This document shows, one piece after another, positions 55,950 through 64,000 of a stretch of 64,000 nucleotides of DNA. The first letter of the stretch is position 1. Each line of letters begins with the position of its first letter. The position numbers and the translations under genes were made by a program. The stretch spans positions 118,536 through 182,535 of the forward strand of contig JAPKBG010000001.1 in assembly GCA_028823485.1 (NCBI GenBank), written 5' to 3'. The notes beneath the pieces are model-generated. The model saw nothing but the letters and a program-made list of their open reading frames with translations. It did not search any database and had not been told where the DNA came from. The stretch comes from Methylophilaceae bacterium (GTDB taxonomy: Bacteria; Pseudomonadota; Gammaproteobacteria; Burkholderiales; Methylophilaceae).

Positions 55950-56567
55950 TTATGAGATTGTTTTTCTAACTATGCAAATTTTATCGTATTTAAGGTGTAA
56001 AACGTTGATTTTTTGCTTTAACTCTTCAATATTACCGTTATTTTCAATTAAATCATCCGCTATGGCTAATCGTGCTTTTCTCGGCATTTGTGCTTGAATA
56101 ATTTGTTTAACCTGAGTACTGTTCAATTGATTACGTTGTTTAACACGTTGGATTTGTGTTTCTTCATCGCAGTCGATGACTAAAATCCGATCAATAGCCG
56201 ACATGTAGGGGCTACCTTTGTCGAGTAAGGGAATGGCCAAAATAGCATACGGGGCATCCGCATGCACTTGTAGTTGTTTGACAGCTTCTTGATAAATGGC
56301 TGGGTGCAAAATAGCATTAAGCTCATGACGTGCGGACTCTTTGTTAAAGACCAGCTCCCGCATTTTGTCACGATCTAATGCGCCTTCCTCTGCCACATAG
56401 GACTGACCAAATTTGGCAATGATGGTGTCAATCAGTGGTTGTTTGGCTGCCGTTAGCTGGTGAGCGATAGCATCTAAATCAACAATAGGCACACCAAGCG
56501 TGGAAAAAGCTTGGGTGACTTCAGATTTACCACAACCAATGCCGCCTGTTAGCGCAATTGTAAACAT
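55950..56567 (-). CDS. coaE: Dephospho-CoA kinase
   Basis: A 205-residue kinase for the last step of coenzyme A synthesis. The P-loop is ALTGGIGCGKSEVTQAF and the acceptor region LGVPIVDLDAIAHQLT. LNAILHPAIYQEAVKQL and AILAIPLLDKGSPYMSAIDR follow, then DEETQIQRVKQRNQL and a lid region. It sits between pilD (21 bp upstream) and zapD in the normal order. Confidence 0.95.
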   Translation of the reverse strand: MFTIALTGGIGCGKSEVTQAFSTLGVPIVDLDAIAHQLTAAKQPLIDTIIAKFGQSYVAEEGALDRDKMRELVFNKESARHELNAILHPAIYQEAVKQLQVHADAPYAILAIPLLDKGSPYMSAIDRILVIDCDEETQIQRVKQRNQLNSTQVKQIIQAQMPRKARLAIADDLIENNGNIEELKQKINVLHLKYDKICIVRKTIS

Positions 56568-56588
56568 ATCTTTAAATTCAGCGCATTC

Positions 56589-57458
56589 TTAAGTTAAATA
56601 GAAGCTAGCAAGCTGTCGCTCAAAGAGTAATGCGGAGATGCCGCCAAGGGCCAAAAAGGGACCGAAAGGAAATGCCGTGTTGCCAGATTTTCCTTTCATC
56701 AGAATTAAGGCAATACCAGTGACTGAGCCCAGTACTGAGCTCAGTAAAATAATGGCAGGTAGAAGTTGCCAACCAAACCAGGCGCCGATGACCGCTAATA
56801 ATTTAAAGTCACCGCAACCCATACCTTCTTTTCCCGTAACTAATTTAAATAGCCAATAGATAGACCATAAGGTCAAGTAGCCCGCGATAGCACCAACAAC
56901 GGCAGACTGTAAGTCAGTGAAGCCGCTATTGAGGTTGAACAAAAGCCCCAGCCACAATAGCGGCAAGGTGATATCGTCTGGTAATAGCTGTGTGTCAAAA
57001 TCGATGAAGGTTAGTGTAATGAGTGCTAGCGTGAACAGCCATGCAAAAAGTGTTATATAGGTATAGCCAAATTGGTAGGCGATGAAGCCTAGCAAAGCGC
57101 CAGTCAGTAATTCAACTAAAGGGTAGCGCATGCTAATTTTTGTTTTGCAAGATTTGCACTTGCCACCTAAAAGTAGGTAGCTAATGACAGGTATGTTTTC
57201 AAGTGCTGTGATTTGATGTTGGCATTTAGGGCAAGCTGAACGTGGTTTAGCTAAAGATAGCTTGGTTTGCGCTGGCGCTTCTTTTCCTTGTAGCTCAAGG
57301 CAGTTTTTATGCCATTCCCATTCCATCATTTTAGGCAGTCTATAAATGACGACATTAAGGAAGCTACCAATCAACAAACCTAAAATGGATGATAGGGCGA
57401 TGAAAATAGCAGGCGCTGTACTGAGCATATTAGAAAAGGCGGATAGATTCTCAAGCAT
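56589..57458 (-). CDS. pilD: Prepilin peptidase/methyltransferase
   Basis: A 289-residue membrane aspartic protease that removes leader peptides of type IV pilins and pseudopilins and methylates them. The N-terminal LLIGSFLNVVIYRLPKMMEW is followed by a zinc-like loop with C-x2-C twice (ACPKCQHQI, KCKSCKTKI). PVISYLLLGG, FIDFDTQLLPDDITLPLLWL (first catalytic Asp) and GKEGMGCGDFKLLAVIGAWF (second catalytic Asp) follow. About seven helices. The usual upstream partners pilB and pilC are absent from this locus; the 136 bp upstream lead to an unrelated gene on the + strand. Confidence 0.93.
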   Translation of the reverse strand: MLENLSAFSNMLSTAPAIFIALSSILGLLIGSFLNVVIYRLPKMMEWEWHKNCLELQGKEAPAQTKLSLAKPRSACPKCQHQITALENIPVISYLLLGGKCKSCKTKISMRYPLVELLTGALLGFIAYQFGYTYITLFAWLFTLALITLTFIDFDTQLLPDDITLPLLWLGLLFNLNSGFTDLQSAVVGAIAGYLTLWSIYWLFKLVTGKEGMGCGDFKLLAVIGAWFGWQLLPAIILLSSVLGSVTGIALILMKGKSGNTAFPFGPFLALGGISALLFERQLASFYLT

Positions 57459-57609
57459 AAGATTCTCTGGTCATGTAAACTCTCCGTATCATCTCACCGT
57501 TAATTAAACTATGCAATAATGTGGGAATGGCATGCAAAGTGCTTGAAATTAATCAGGCATGACCTCATGTAAATAAAGATGCTCATTTAAGATAGTGAAG
57601 GAAACCATC

Positions 57610-58020
57610 ATGATTGACCAAGATGACTTGTTGGCAGAATTAGAAAGTCTGACAGATGATGACAACGACAACGACAATGACAATGCCAGTGGATGGGATA
57701 AAGCCATCATTTGCCGAGTAGAAGTTGATTTGCCTGGCTGGCTAACGCAGTTAGCTGGGGGTAATGAGTGGGAAGTGTATGCTGAAGATGAAGATGAAGC
57801 CTACATTAGTTTTAATTTGCGGGAGAAGCTGGCCCAGTCAGTAACCAAAAAATCGAAAACAGCAAAAACAGCAGAAGTAACGTTGTATCGCAATGGGTAT
57901 GCTGTTGTGGATGTTGATGGACAAGCTTTATTTGACGGGACGCTAACTTCTGGCACTAGTGATTGCGCACATTTGAGTTACTACCATGCGGACAGTGGTG
58001 AGCTTGTTACTTTGAATTAA
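57610..58020 (+). CDS. Uncharacterised acidic protein with Asp-Asn repeat
   Basis: A 136-residue protein from ATG 57610, which has GAAGGA upstream; a GTG five codons earlier is the other option. Residues ~16-26 are a DDDNDNDNDNDN-like run encoded by GAC/AAC/AAT repeats. The rest is a small alpha/beta domain rich in Asp, Glu and Thr (VEVDLPGWLTQLAGGNEWEV, YRNGYAVVDVDGQALFDGTL). No family is recognised. It is divergent from pilD and convergent with ispB. The clean frame and good codon use indicate a real gene. Confidence 0.72.
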   Translation: MIDQDDLLAELESLTDDDNDNDNDNASGWDKAIICRVEVDLPGWLTQLAGGNEWEVYAEDEDEAYISFNLREKLAQSVTKKSKTAKTAEVTLYRNGYAVVDVDGQALFDGTLTSGTSDCAHLSYYHADSGELVTLN

Positions 58021-58054
58021 TGATGGTAAATGTGAGTTCTAGAGCTGTAAGCGT

Positions 58055-59026
58055 TTAGAACTGGCGGCTGACAGAAAATTCAGTCAACTGAATCATGGCT
58101 GTTTTGTATTCTGAATCGGCGAAACCCTCAATGGCTGCGCAAGCGGCATCCGCCTCTTTTTTCGCAATACTCAGTACGTATTCACAAGCATTGGTTGCCG
58201 CAACGGCAGCTAGTACGGCAGGGATATCGTTGTCGCCACCTTGCTCAATCGCTTGGCGAATAACGGCGGCTTGTTTTGCATCGCTTTGGTGCATCGCGTA
58301 TAAAATGGGTAATGTTGGCTTGCCCTCGGTTAAGTCATCGCCTAAATTCTTACCAGTCTTTTCAGCATCGCCATTAATGTCTAATACATCATCTACCAAT
58401 TGAAAAGCCGTACCTAAGTGCATACCATAAAGCGCAAGATTCTCTTCATCAGAGGAGTTATTGTCCTCACTAATAACGGCGCCTAGCCTAGCAGCCGCTT
58501 CAAATAGTTTAGCCGTTTTGTAGTGAATGACTTTTAAGTATGCTGCTTCTGACACATCTGCATTGTGTAGGTTGAGAAGTTGTAAAACTTCACCTTCTGC
58601 AATGATATTCGTTGCTTCCGATAAAATATCCATGACGCGCATATTTTTAATCGCAACCATCATTTGAAACGCGCGCGAATATAAAAAGTCCCCTACTAAT
58701 ACACTCGCTGCATTGCCAAAGATATGGTTGGCTGTACTTTTACCGCGACGCAGCTCTGACTCGTCAACGACATCATCATGCAATAAGGTCGCTGTGTGGA
58801 TGAATTCGATAATCGCTGCTATCTGATGCTGCTGGCTGCTAACTGAGCCTAATAAGCCGCTGGACAATAGTACAAGTGCTGGCCGTAAGCGTTTGCCAGC
58901 ATTGCCGATAATGTGCTCGCCTATCGTGTTGATAAGAGACACTTCCGAGTGAAGAGAGTTACGAATCACCGTATTGACGACTTGCATATCTGCTGCAATT
59001 GGAGATTGAATTTGTTTTAAAGACAC
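58055..59026 (-). CDS. ispB: Octaprenyl-diphosphate synthase
   Basis: A 323-residue trans-polyprenyl synthase that makes the ubiquinone side chain. The two Asp-rich metal motifs are LLHDDVVDESELRRGK and QLVDDVLDINGDAEKTGKN. KRLRPALVLLSSGLL, ASVLVGDFLYSRAFQMMV and LTEGKPTLPILYAM are typical. GTG at 59026 gives the conserved N-terminus; an internal ATG 13 codons on is too short. It is divergent from rplU with 173 bp between, as in many proteobacteria. Confidence 0.95.
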   Translation of the reverse strand: MSLKQIQSPIAADMQVVNTVIRNSLHSEVSLINTIGEHIIGNAGKRLRPALVLLSSGLLGSVSSQQHQIAAIIEFIHTATLLHDDVVDESELRRGKSTANHIFGNAASVLVGDFLYSRAFQMMVAIKNMRVMDILSEATNIIAEGEVLQLLNLHNADVSEAAYLKVIHYKTAKLFEAAARLGAVISEDNNSSDEENLALYGMHLGTAFQLVDDVLDINGDAEKTGKNLGDDLTEGKPTLPILYAMHQSDAKQAAVIRQAIEQGGDNDIPAVLAAVAATNACEYVLSIAKKEADAACAAIEGFADSEYKTAMIQLTEFSVSRQF

Positions 59027-59132
59027 AGGATTAAATTTGTTTGGAATGAACTATAATAAAGGAAAGCATTTTATCATAGAGATGCGAGTGAAATGTGGAA
59101 TAGAGTTTGTGAACTAAAGAATCATTTATTGT

Positions 59133-59160
59133 TTGCAATATTTCGTAAATTTAGTATAAT
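59133..59160 (+). promoter_or_regulatory. Sigma70-type promoter for rplU-rpmA
   Basis: TTGCAA (59133-59138) and TATAAT (59155-59160) are separated by 16 bp, with a TSS expected near 59167. The rplU start is 40 bp after the -10. Confidence 0.75.
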
Positions 59161-59199
59161 GCGCGATTCATTTGAACGTGTGAAACAAGGCAAACCAAC

Positions 59200-59652
59200 A
59201 TGTACGCAGTTATTAAAACAGGTGGCAAACAATATAAAGTTGCTGCTGGTGACTACTTAAAAGTAGAAAAATTAGATGGTGACGTAGGTAGCAAAGTAGT
59301 GATTGATAAAATCCTAATGTTAGCTGACGGTGATGATGTAACAATCGGCTCACCATTAGTTGACGGCGCTAAAGTCAATGCAACCGTGCTTTCACACGGC
59401 AAAGGCGATAAGGTGATGATTTTTAAATTCAGTCGCCGTAAGCACTATCGTAAAACACAAGGCCATCGTCAAAGCTATACTGAAATTCAGATTGACGACA
59501 TCAATGGTAAAGGCGCTGCTAAAAAAGCTGCTGCTAAACCTGCGGCGGCAAAAAAAGAAGCAGCTGAAAAGTCTGCAGCTAAACCAGCGGCTGAAAAGCC
59601 TGCAGCTAAGAAATCAGCTGCAACAAAAGCAAAATCAGCAGATAAGGAATAA
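59200..59652 (+). CDS. rplU: Ribosomal protein bL21 with Lys/Ala-rich tail
   Basis: A 150-residue bL21. The first ~103 residues are a normal L21: [29 protein letters not shown]-like [20 protein letters not shown], and [20 protein letters not shown]. The last ~47 residues are a low-complexity basic tail built from [14 protein letters not shown] and AEKPAAKKS units. Typical bL21 ends near residue 103, so this is an extension, not a fusion to a known domain. Similar tails occur in some betaproteobacterial L21 proteins. It lies 3 bp before rpmA. Confidence 0.97.
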   Translation: MYAVIKTGGKQYKVAAGDYLKVEKLDGDVGSKVVIDKILMLADGDDVTIGSPLVDGAKVNATVLSHGKGDKVMIFKFSRRKHYRKTQGHRQSYTEIQIDDINGKGAAKKAAAKPAAAKKEAAEKSAAKPAAEKPAAKKSAATKAKSADKE

Positions 59653-59655
59653 ATC

Positions 59656-59913
59656 ATGGCACATAAAAAAGCAGGTGGTAGTTCACGAAACGGACGCGAC
59701 TCCGAGTCCAAACGGCTAGGTGTCAAAGCCTTTGGTGAGCAAGTGGTTTCTGCAGGTAGCATCATTGTCCGTCAACGCGGTACAAAAATGCATGCAGGTA
59801 ACAATGTAGGTATGGGTAAAGATCATACTTTATTTGCTAAAATTGACGGTAAAGTAACCTTTTCTACAAAAGGTCCACTTAAGCGTCATATGGTGAATAT
59901 AGTCGCAGTTTAA
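59656..59913 (+). CDS. rpmA: Ribosomal protein bL27
   Basis: An 85-residue bL27. The family N-terminus [20 protein letters not shown], which reaches the peptidyl-transferase centre, starts directly after Met with no cleavable extension. [20 protein letters not shown] and the C-terminal KHMVNIV-like [10 protein letters not shown] follow. It is co-transcribed with rplU and ends at a terminator. Confidence 0.97.
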   Translation: MAHKKAGGSSRNGRDSESKRLGVKAFGEQVVSAGSIIVRQRGTKMHAGNNVGMGKDHTLFAKIDGKVTFSTKGPLKRHMVNIVAV

Positions 59914-59930
59914 AAATTGTGCTTAAATAG

Positions 59931-59958
59931 AAAGCCCTGCCAGTAGGTGGGGCTTTTT
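59931..59958 (+). terminator. Terminator after rplU-rpmA
   Basis: AAAGCCC (59931-59937) pairs with GGGCTTT (59950-59956), followed by T residues, 17 bp after the rpmA stop. Confidence 0.8.
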
Positions 59959-60037
59959 TGTTTTAATGCTCCTGCAGTTTGCAGTAGTGTGGTCTGTTAG
60001 CCTCTTGAGCAATGTTTAACGATATTGGGCAATTTGA

Positions 60038-62207
<2,170 letters not shown>

Positions 62208-62227
62208 AAGAATGATTAGGAAGTGAT

Positions 62228-62728
62228 ATGGATAAAAAACAACCATTAGTCGTCATTATTATGGGTTCTAATAGTGATTGGCCTACAATGAAACATGCGG
62301 CACAAGTGCTGGCAGATTTTGGCATCGCTTACGATGCTGAAGTTGTTTCTGCACACCGTACGCCAGATATGATGATGCGGTTTGCAGCAGAAGCAGTAGG
62401 TAAAGGCTATCAAGCCATTATTGCTGGCGCTGGCGGTGCGGCCCATTTACCAGGGATGGTTGCAGCAAAAACAATCTTGCCAGTGTTAGGCGTGCCGGTG
62501 GCATCGAAGCACTTACAAGGGCATGACTCTTTGCTATCGATTGTGCAAATGCCAAAAGGTATTCCAGTGGCTACTTTTGCGATAGGTGATGCAGGCGCGG
62601 AGAATGCGGCGCTATTTGCGGTTGCATTATTGGCAAACCAAGATGCGGCACTGGCTGATAAATTGACGGCATTCCGTCAACAGCAGGTTGCAAAAGTTGA
62701 AGCAATGGAATTGAGTGAGAAGCCATGA
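62228..62728 (+). CDS. purE: N5-CAIR mutase (purine synthesis)
   Basis: A 166-residue class I PurE that converts N5-CAIR to [24 protein letters not shown] and [15 protein letters not shown] hold the active-site Ser/Asp and His. [20 protein letters not shown] and [20 protein letters not shown] follow. The presence of PurK immediately after supports the two-enzyme route. It overlaps purK by 4 bp. It is the next step before PurC, encoded 56 kb away in this window. Confidence 0.96.
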   Translation: MDKKQPLVVIIMGSNSDWPTMKHAAQVLADFGIAYDAEVVSAHRTPDMMMRFAAEAVGKGYQAIIAGAGGAAHLPGMVAAKTILPVLGVPVASKHLQGHDSLLSIVQMPKGIPVATFAIGDAGAENAALFAVALLANQDAALADKLTAFRQQQVAKVEAMELSEKP

Positions 62729-63867
62729 AAGAGAAAGTGATTCCTGCACCAGCAATGTTGGGTATGTTAGGTGGCGGTCAATTAGGCCGTTTCTTTGTGA
62801 TTGCAGCCCATGAAATGGGTTATCAAGTCACTGTTTTAGATCCAGGTTCAAACAGTCCAGCAGGCAAGATTGCAGATGTCCATATCTGCGCGAACTATGA
62901 TGATCCTGCTGCATTGGCTGAAATGGCTAAAACCTGTGCAGCGATTACAACTGAATTTGAAAATGTACCTGCTGCAACGCTAGAAACGTTAGCGCAGTGT
63001 GTGACGGTAAGGCCTTCAGCCGCCAGTGTTTCCATTGCACAGCATCGTGTGCTCGAGAAAAACTTTATTAGAGAGGCGGGCTTACCTGTTGCGCCATTTG
63101 CGGCGATTGAAAAAGCCGAAGATATGCCAGCCGATGACAGCCCTCTTTATCCTGCTATTTTGAAAGTGGCGCGATTCGGTTACGACGGCAAAGGGCAAGC
63201 GCGCGTCAAAACTAGAAGAGAAGCTATTGCTGCATTTGATGATTTCAAGCAAGAAGGCTGTGTGCTTGAGCAAATGATAGCATTAGATTTAGAGGTGTCT
63301 GTCGTTTTAGTGCGTGATGCTCAAGGGGTGGTGGTGAGCTTCCCAACGGTAGAAAACCAACATTTGAACGGAATTTTAGATATTAGTATTGCCCCGGCAA
63401 GGTGTTCTGATGTGATGAAAGCGCGCGCACAAGGCTTGGCTGAGAAGCTGGCTACTGCATTAGATTATGTCGGCGTACTCGCGGTAGAGTTTTTCTTAGT
63501 GGGTAATGACATTCTGGTAAATGAAATTGCACCACGCCCGCATAACTCAGGGCATTACACGATTGATGCTTGTGTGAGTAATCAATTTGAGCAGCAAGTA
63601 CGCGCATTGGTTGGTTTGCCTGTTGGTAGCACCGGAATACATAGTAAAGCGGTGATGGTGAATGTGCTTGGTGATAGCTGGGTAGATGGCGTTGAGCCTG
63701 ATTGGCAAAAAGCATTTGCACACAACAACCTCAAGTTACACCTATATGGTAAGCCAGAAGCACGTAAAGGCCGCAAGATGGGCCACTTTACTGTGATTGA
63801 TAAAGATGCTAAGGCTGCGTTGAATGCTGCGTTGATCGCGCGCGCTGAGCTGAATATTGGCTTGTAG
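62725..63867 (+). CDS. purK: N5-carboxyaminoimidazole ribonucleotide synthase
   Basis: A 380-residue ATP-grasp enzyme that carboxylates AIR with bicarbonate and [23 protein letters not shown] is the N-terminal nucleotide fold. [35 protein letters not shown] and [19 protein letters not shown] (ATP-grasp) follow, then [18 protein letters not shown] and [20 protein letters not shown]. Length is normal. It overlaps purE by 4 bp and ends before a strong terminator. Confidence 0.96.
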   Translation: MKEKVIPAPAMLGMLGGGQLGRFFVIAAHEMGYQVTVLDPGSNSPAGKIADVHICANYDDPAALAEMAKTCAAITTEFENVPAATLETLAQCVTVRPSAASVSIAQHRVLEKNFIREAGLPVAPFAAIEKAEDMPADDSPLYPAILKVARFGYDGKGQARVKTRREAIAAFDDFKQEGCVLEQMIALDLEVSVVLVRDAQGVVVSFPTVENQHLNGILDISIAPARCSDVMKARAQGLAEKLATALDYVGVLAVEFFLVGNDILVNEIAPRPHNSGHYTIDACVSNQFEQQVRALVGLPVGSTGIHSKAVMVNVLGDSWVDGVEPDWQKAFAHNNLKLHLYGKPEARKGRKMGHFTVIDKDAKAALNAALIARAELNIGL

Positions 63868-63904
63868 AAGAGGTGGCTTTCTGACTTGGAAGTGACAAGT
63901 AATA

Positions 63905-63932
63905 AAAAAGCCTCGCATTGCGAGGCTTTTTT
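63905..63932. terminator. Bidirectional terminator after purEK
   Basis: AAAAGCCTCGC pairs with GCGAGGCTTTT around an ATT loop with flanking A and T runs. It separates purK from a convergent gene that enters at the window end. Confidence 0.92.
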
Positions 63933-63959
63933 GTAAGCAGAGTTTGATGGGCTAGCGGA

Positions 63960-64000
63960 TTACTCAGCTGCTTTAGGTTTTGCTGCCTTCTTAGCTGCTG
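63960..64000 (-). CDS. C-terminal end of a Lys/Ala-rich protein (start outside window)
   Basis: Only the last 13 codons are visible: AAKKAAKPKAAE then TAA. The Lys-Ala-Pro pattern is that of the tails of histone H1-like or phasin/nucleoid proteins, but too little is present to choose. It converges with purK across the terminator. Confidence 0.6.
   Translation of the reverse strand, partial: AAKKAAKPKAAE

Overview
This window looks like the chromosome of a betaproteobacterium with AT-leaning DNA. A member of the methylotrophic Methylophilaceae (Methylotenera-like) is the best guess. That guess is inferred from gene order and protein character: tkt-gap-pgk-pyk-purC, DUF721-M23-secA, rsxABCDGE-nth, dapA-bamC, pilD-coaE-zapD-yacG and rplU-rpmA-obgE-proB. 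No rRNA, tRNA, CRISPR array, phage or insertion-sequence transposase was seen.

Layout. 0-7.4 kb: carbon metabolism on the + strand (transketolase end, a GapB-like GAPDH, phosphoglycerate kinase, a broken pyruvate kinase), then purC, a DUF1232 protein and soluble pyrophosphatase. 7.4-11.5 kb: a VIT-type transporter, a broken cytochrome b561, a broken LuxR-type regulator and a membrane H+-pyrophosphatase. 11.7-17.9 kb: dciA, an M23 peptidase, secA and dinB. 17.9-21.2 kb: a copper-related RiPP ('bufferin') locus with its own ECF sigma and anti-sigma factors. 21.2-28.6 kb: a broken FIST gene, nth and the six-gene Rnf/Rsx complex. 29-38.7 kb: dapA, bamC, an MBL hydrolase, a run of decayed genes, a ribosomal-oxygenase-like cupin, a molybdopterin oxidoreductase and a non-coding repeat region of about 0.9 kb. 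38.7-46 kb: phoB-phoR with a lipoprotein, an OFA-type transporter, ribH-nusB and a decayed PP2C/FHA module. 46-64 kb: lpxH, two cyclophilins, an L,D-transpeptidase and a TPR protein, cysS, argJ, a DUF815 ATPase, mutT, a copper chaperone, yacG-zapD-coaE-pilD, ispB, rplU-rpmA-obgE-proB and purE-purK, ending in the tail of a Lys/Ala-rich protein.

The most striking property is selective gene decay. At least eleven genes carry in-frame stops, frame changes or a lost start codon, while the housekeeping genes between them are intact. The casualties are pyruvate kinase, a cytochrome b561, a membrane LuxR regulator, a FIST sensor, a NolW-like secretin and its DUF7931-like neighbour, a PP2C phosphatase with its FHA partner, and three small or membrane proteins. 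This fits a lineage undergoing genome reduction. TAA, TAG and TGA are all found as disabling stops, so a recoded stop codon does not explain the pattern. The intact genes cover central carbon flux, pyrophosphate handling by two enzymes, purine synthesis, envelope biogenesis, copper defence and Rnf electron transfer.

The leads most worth following are the broken pyruvate kinase beside a GapB-like GAPDH and two pyrophosphatases, the three-copy stem-loop module in the non-coding element at 37.5-38.3 kb, and the bufferin locus. No clearly new multi-gene system was found.
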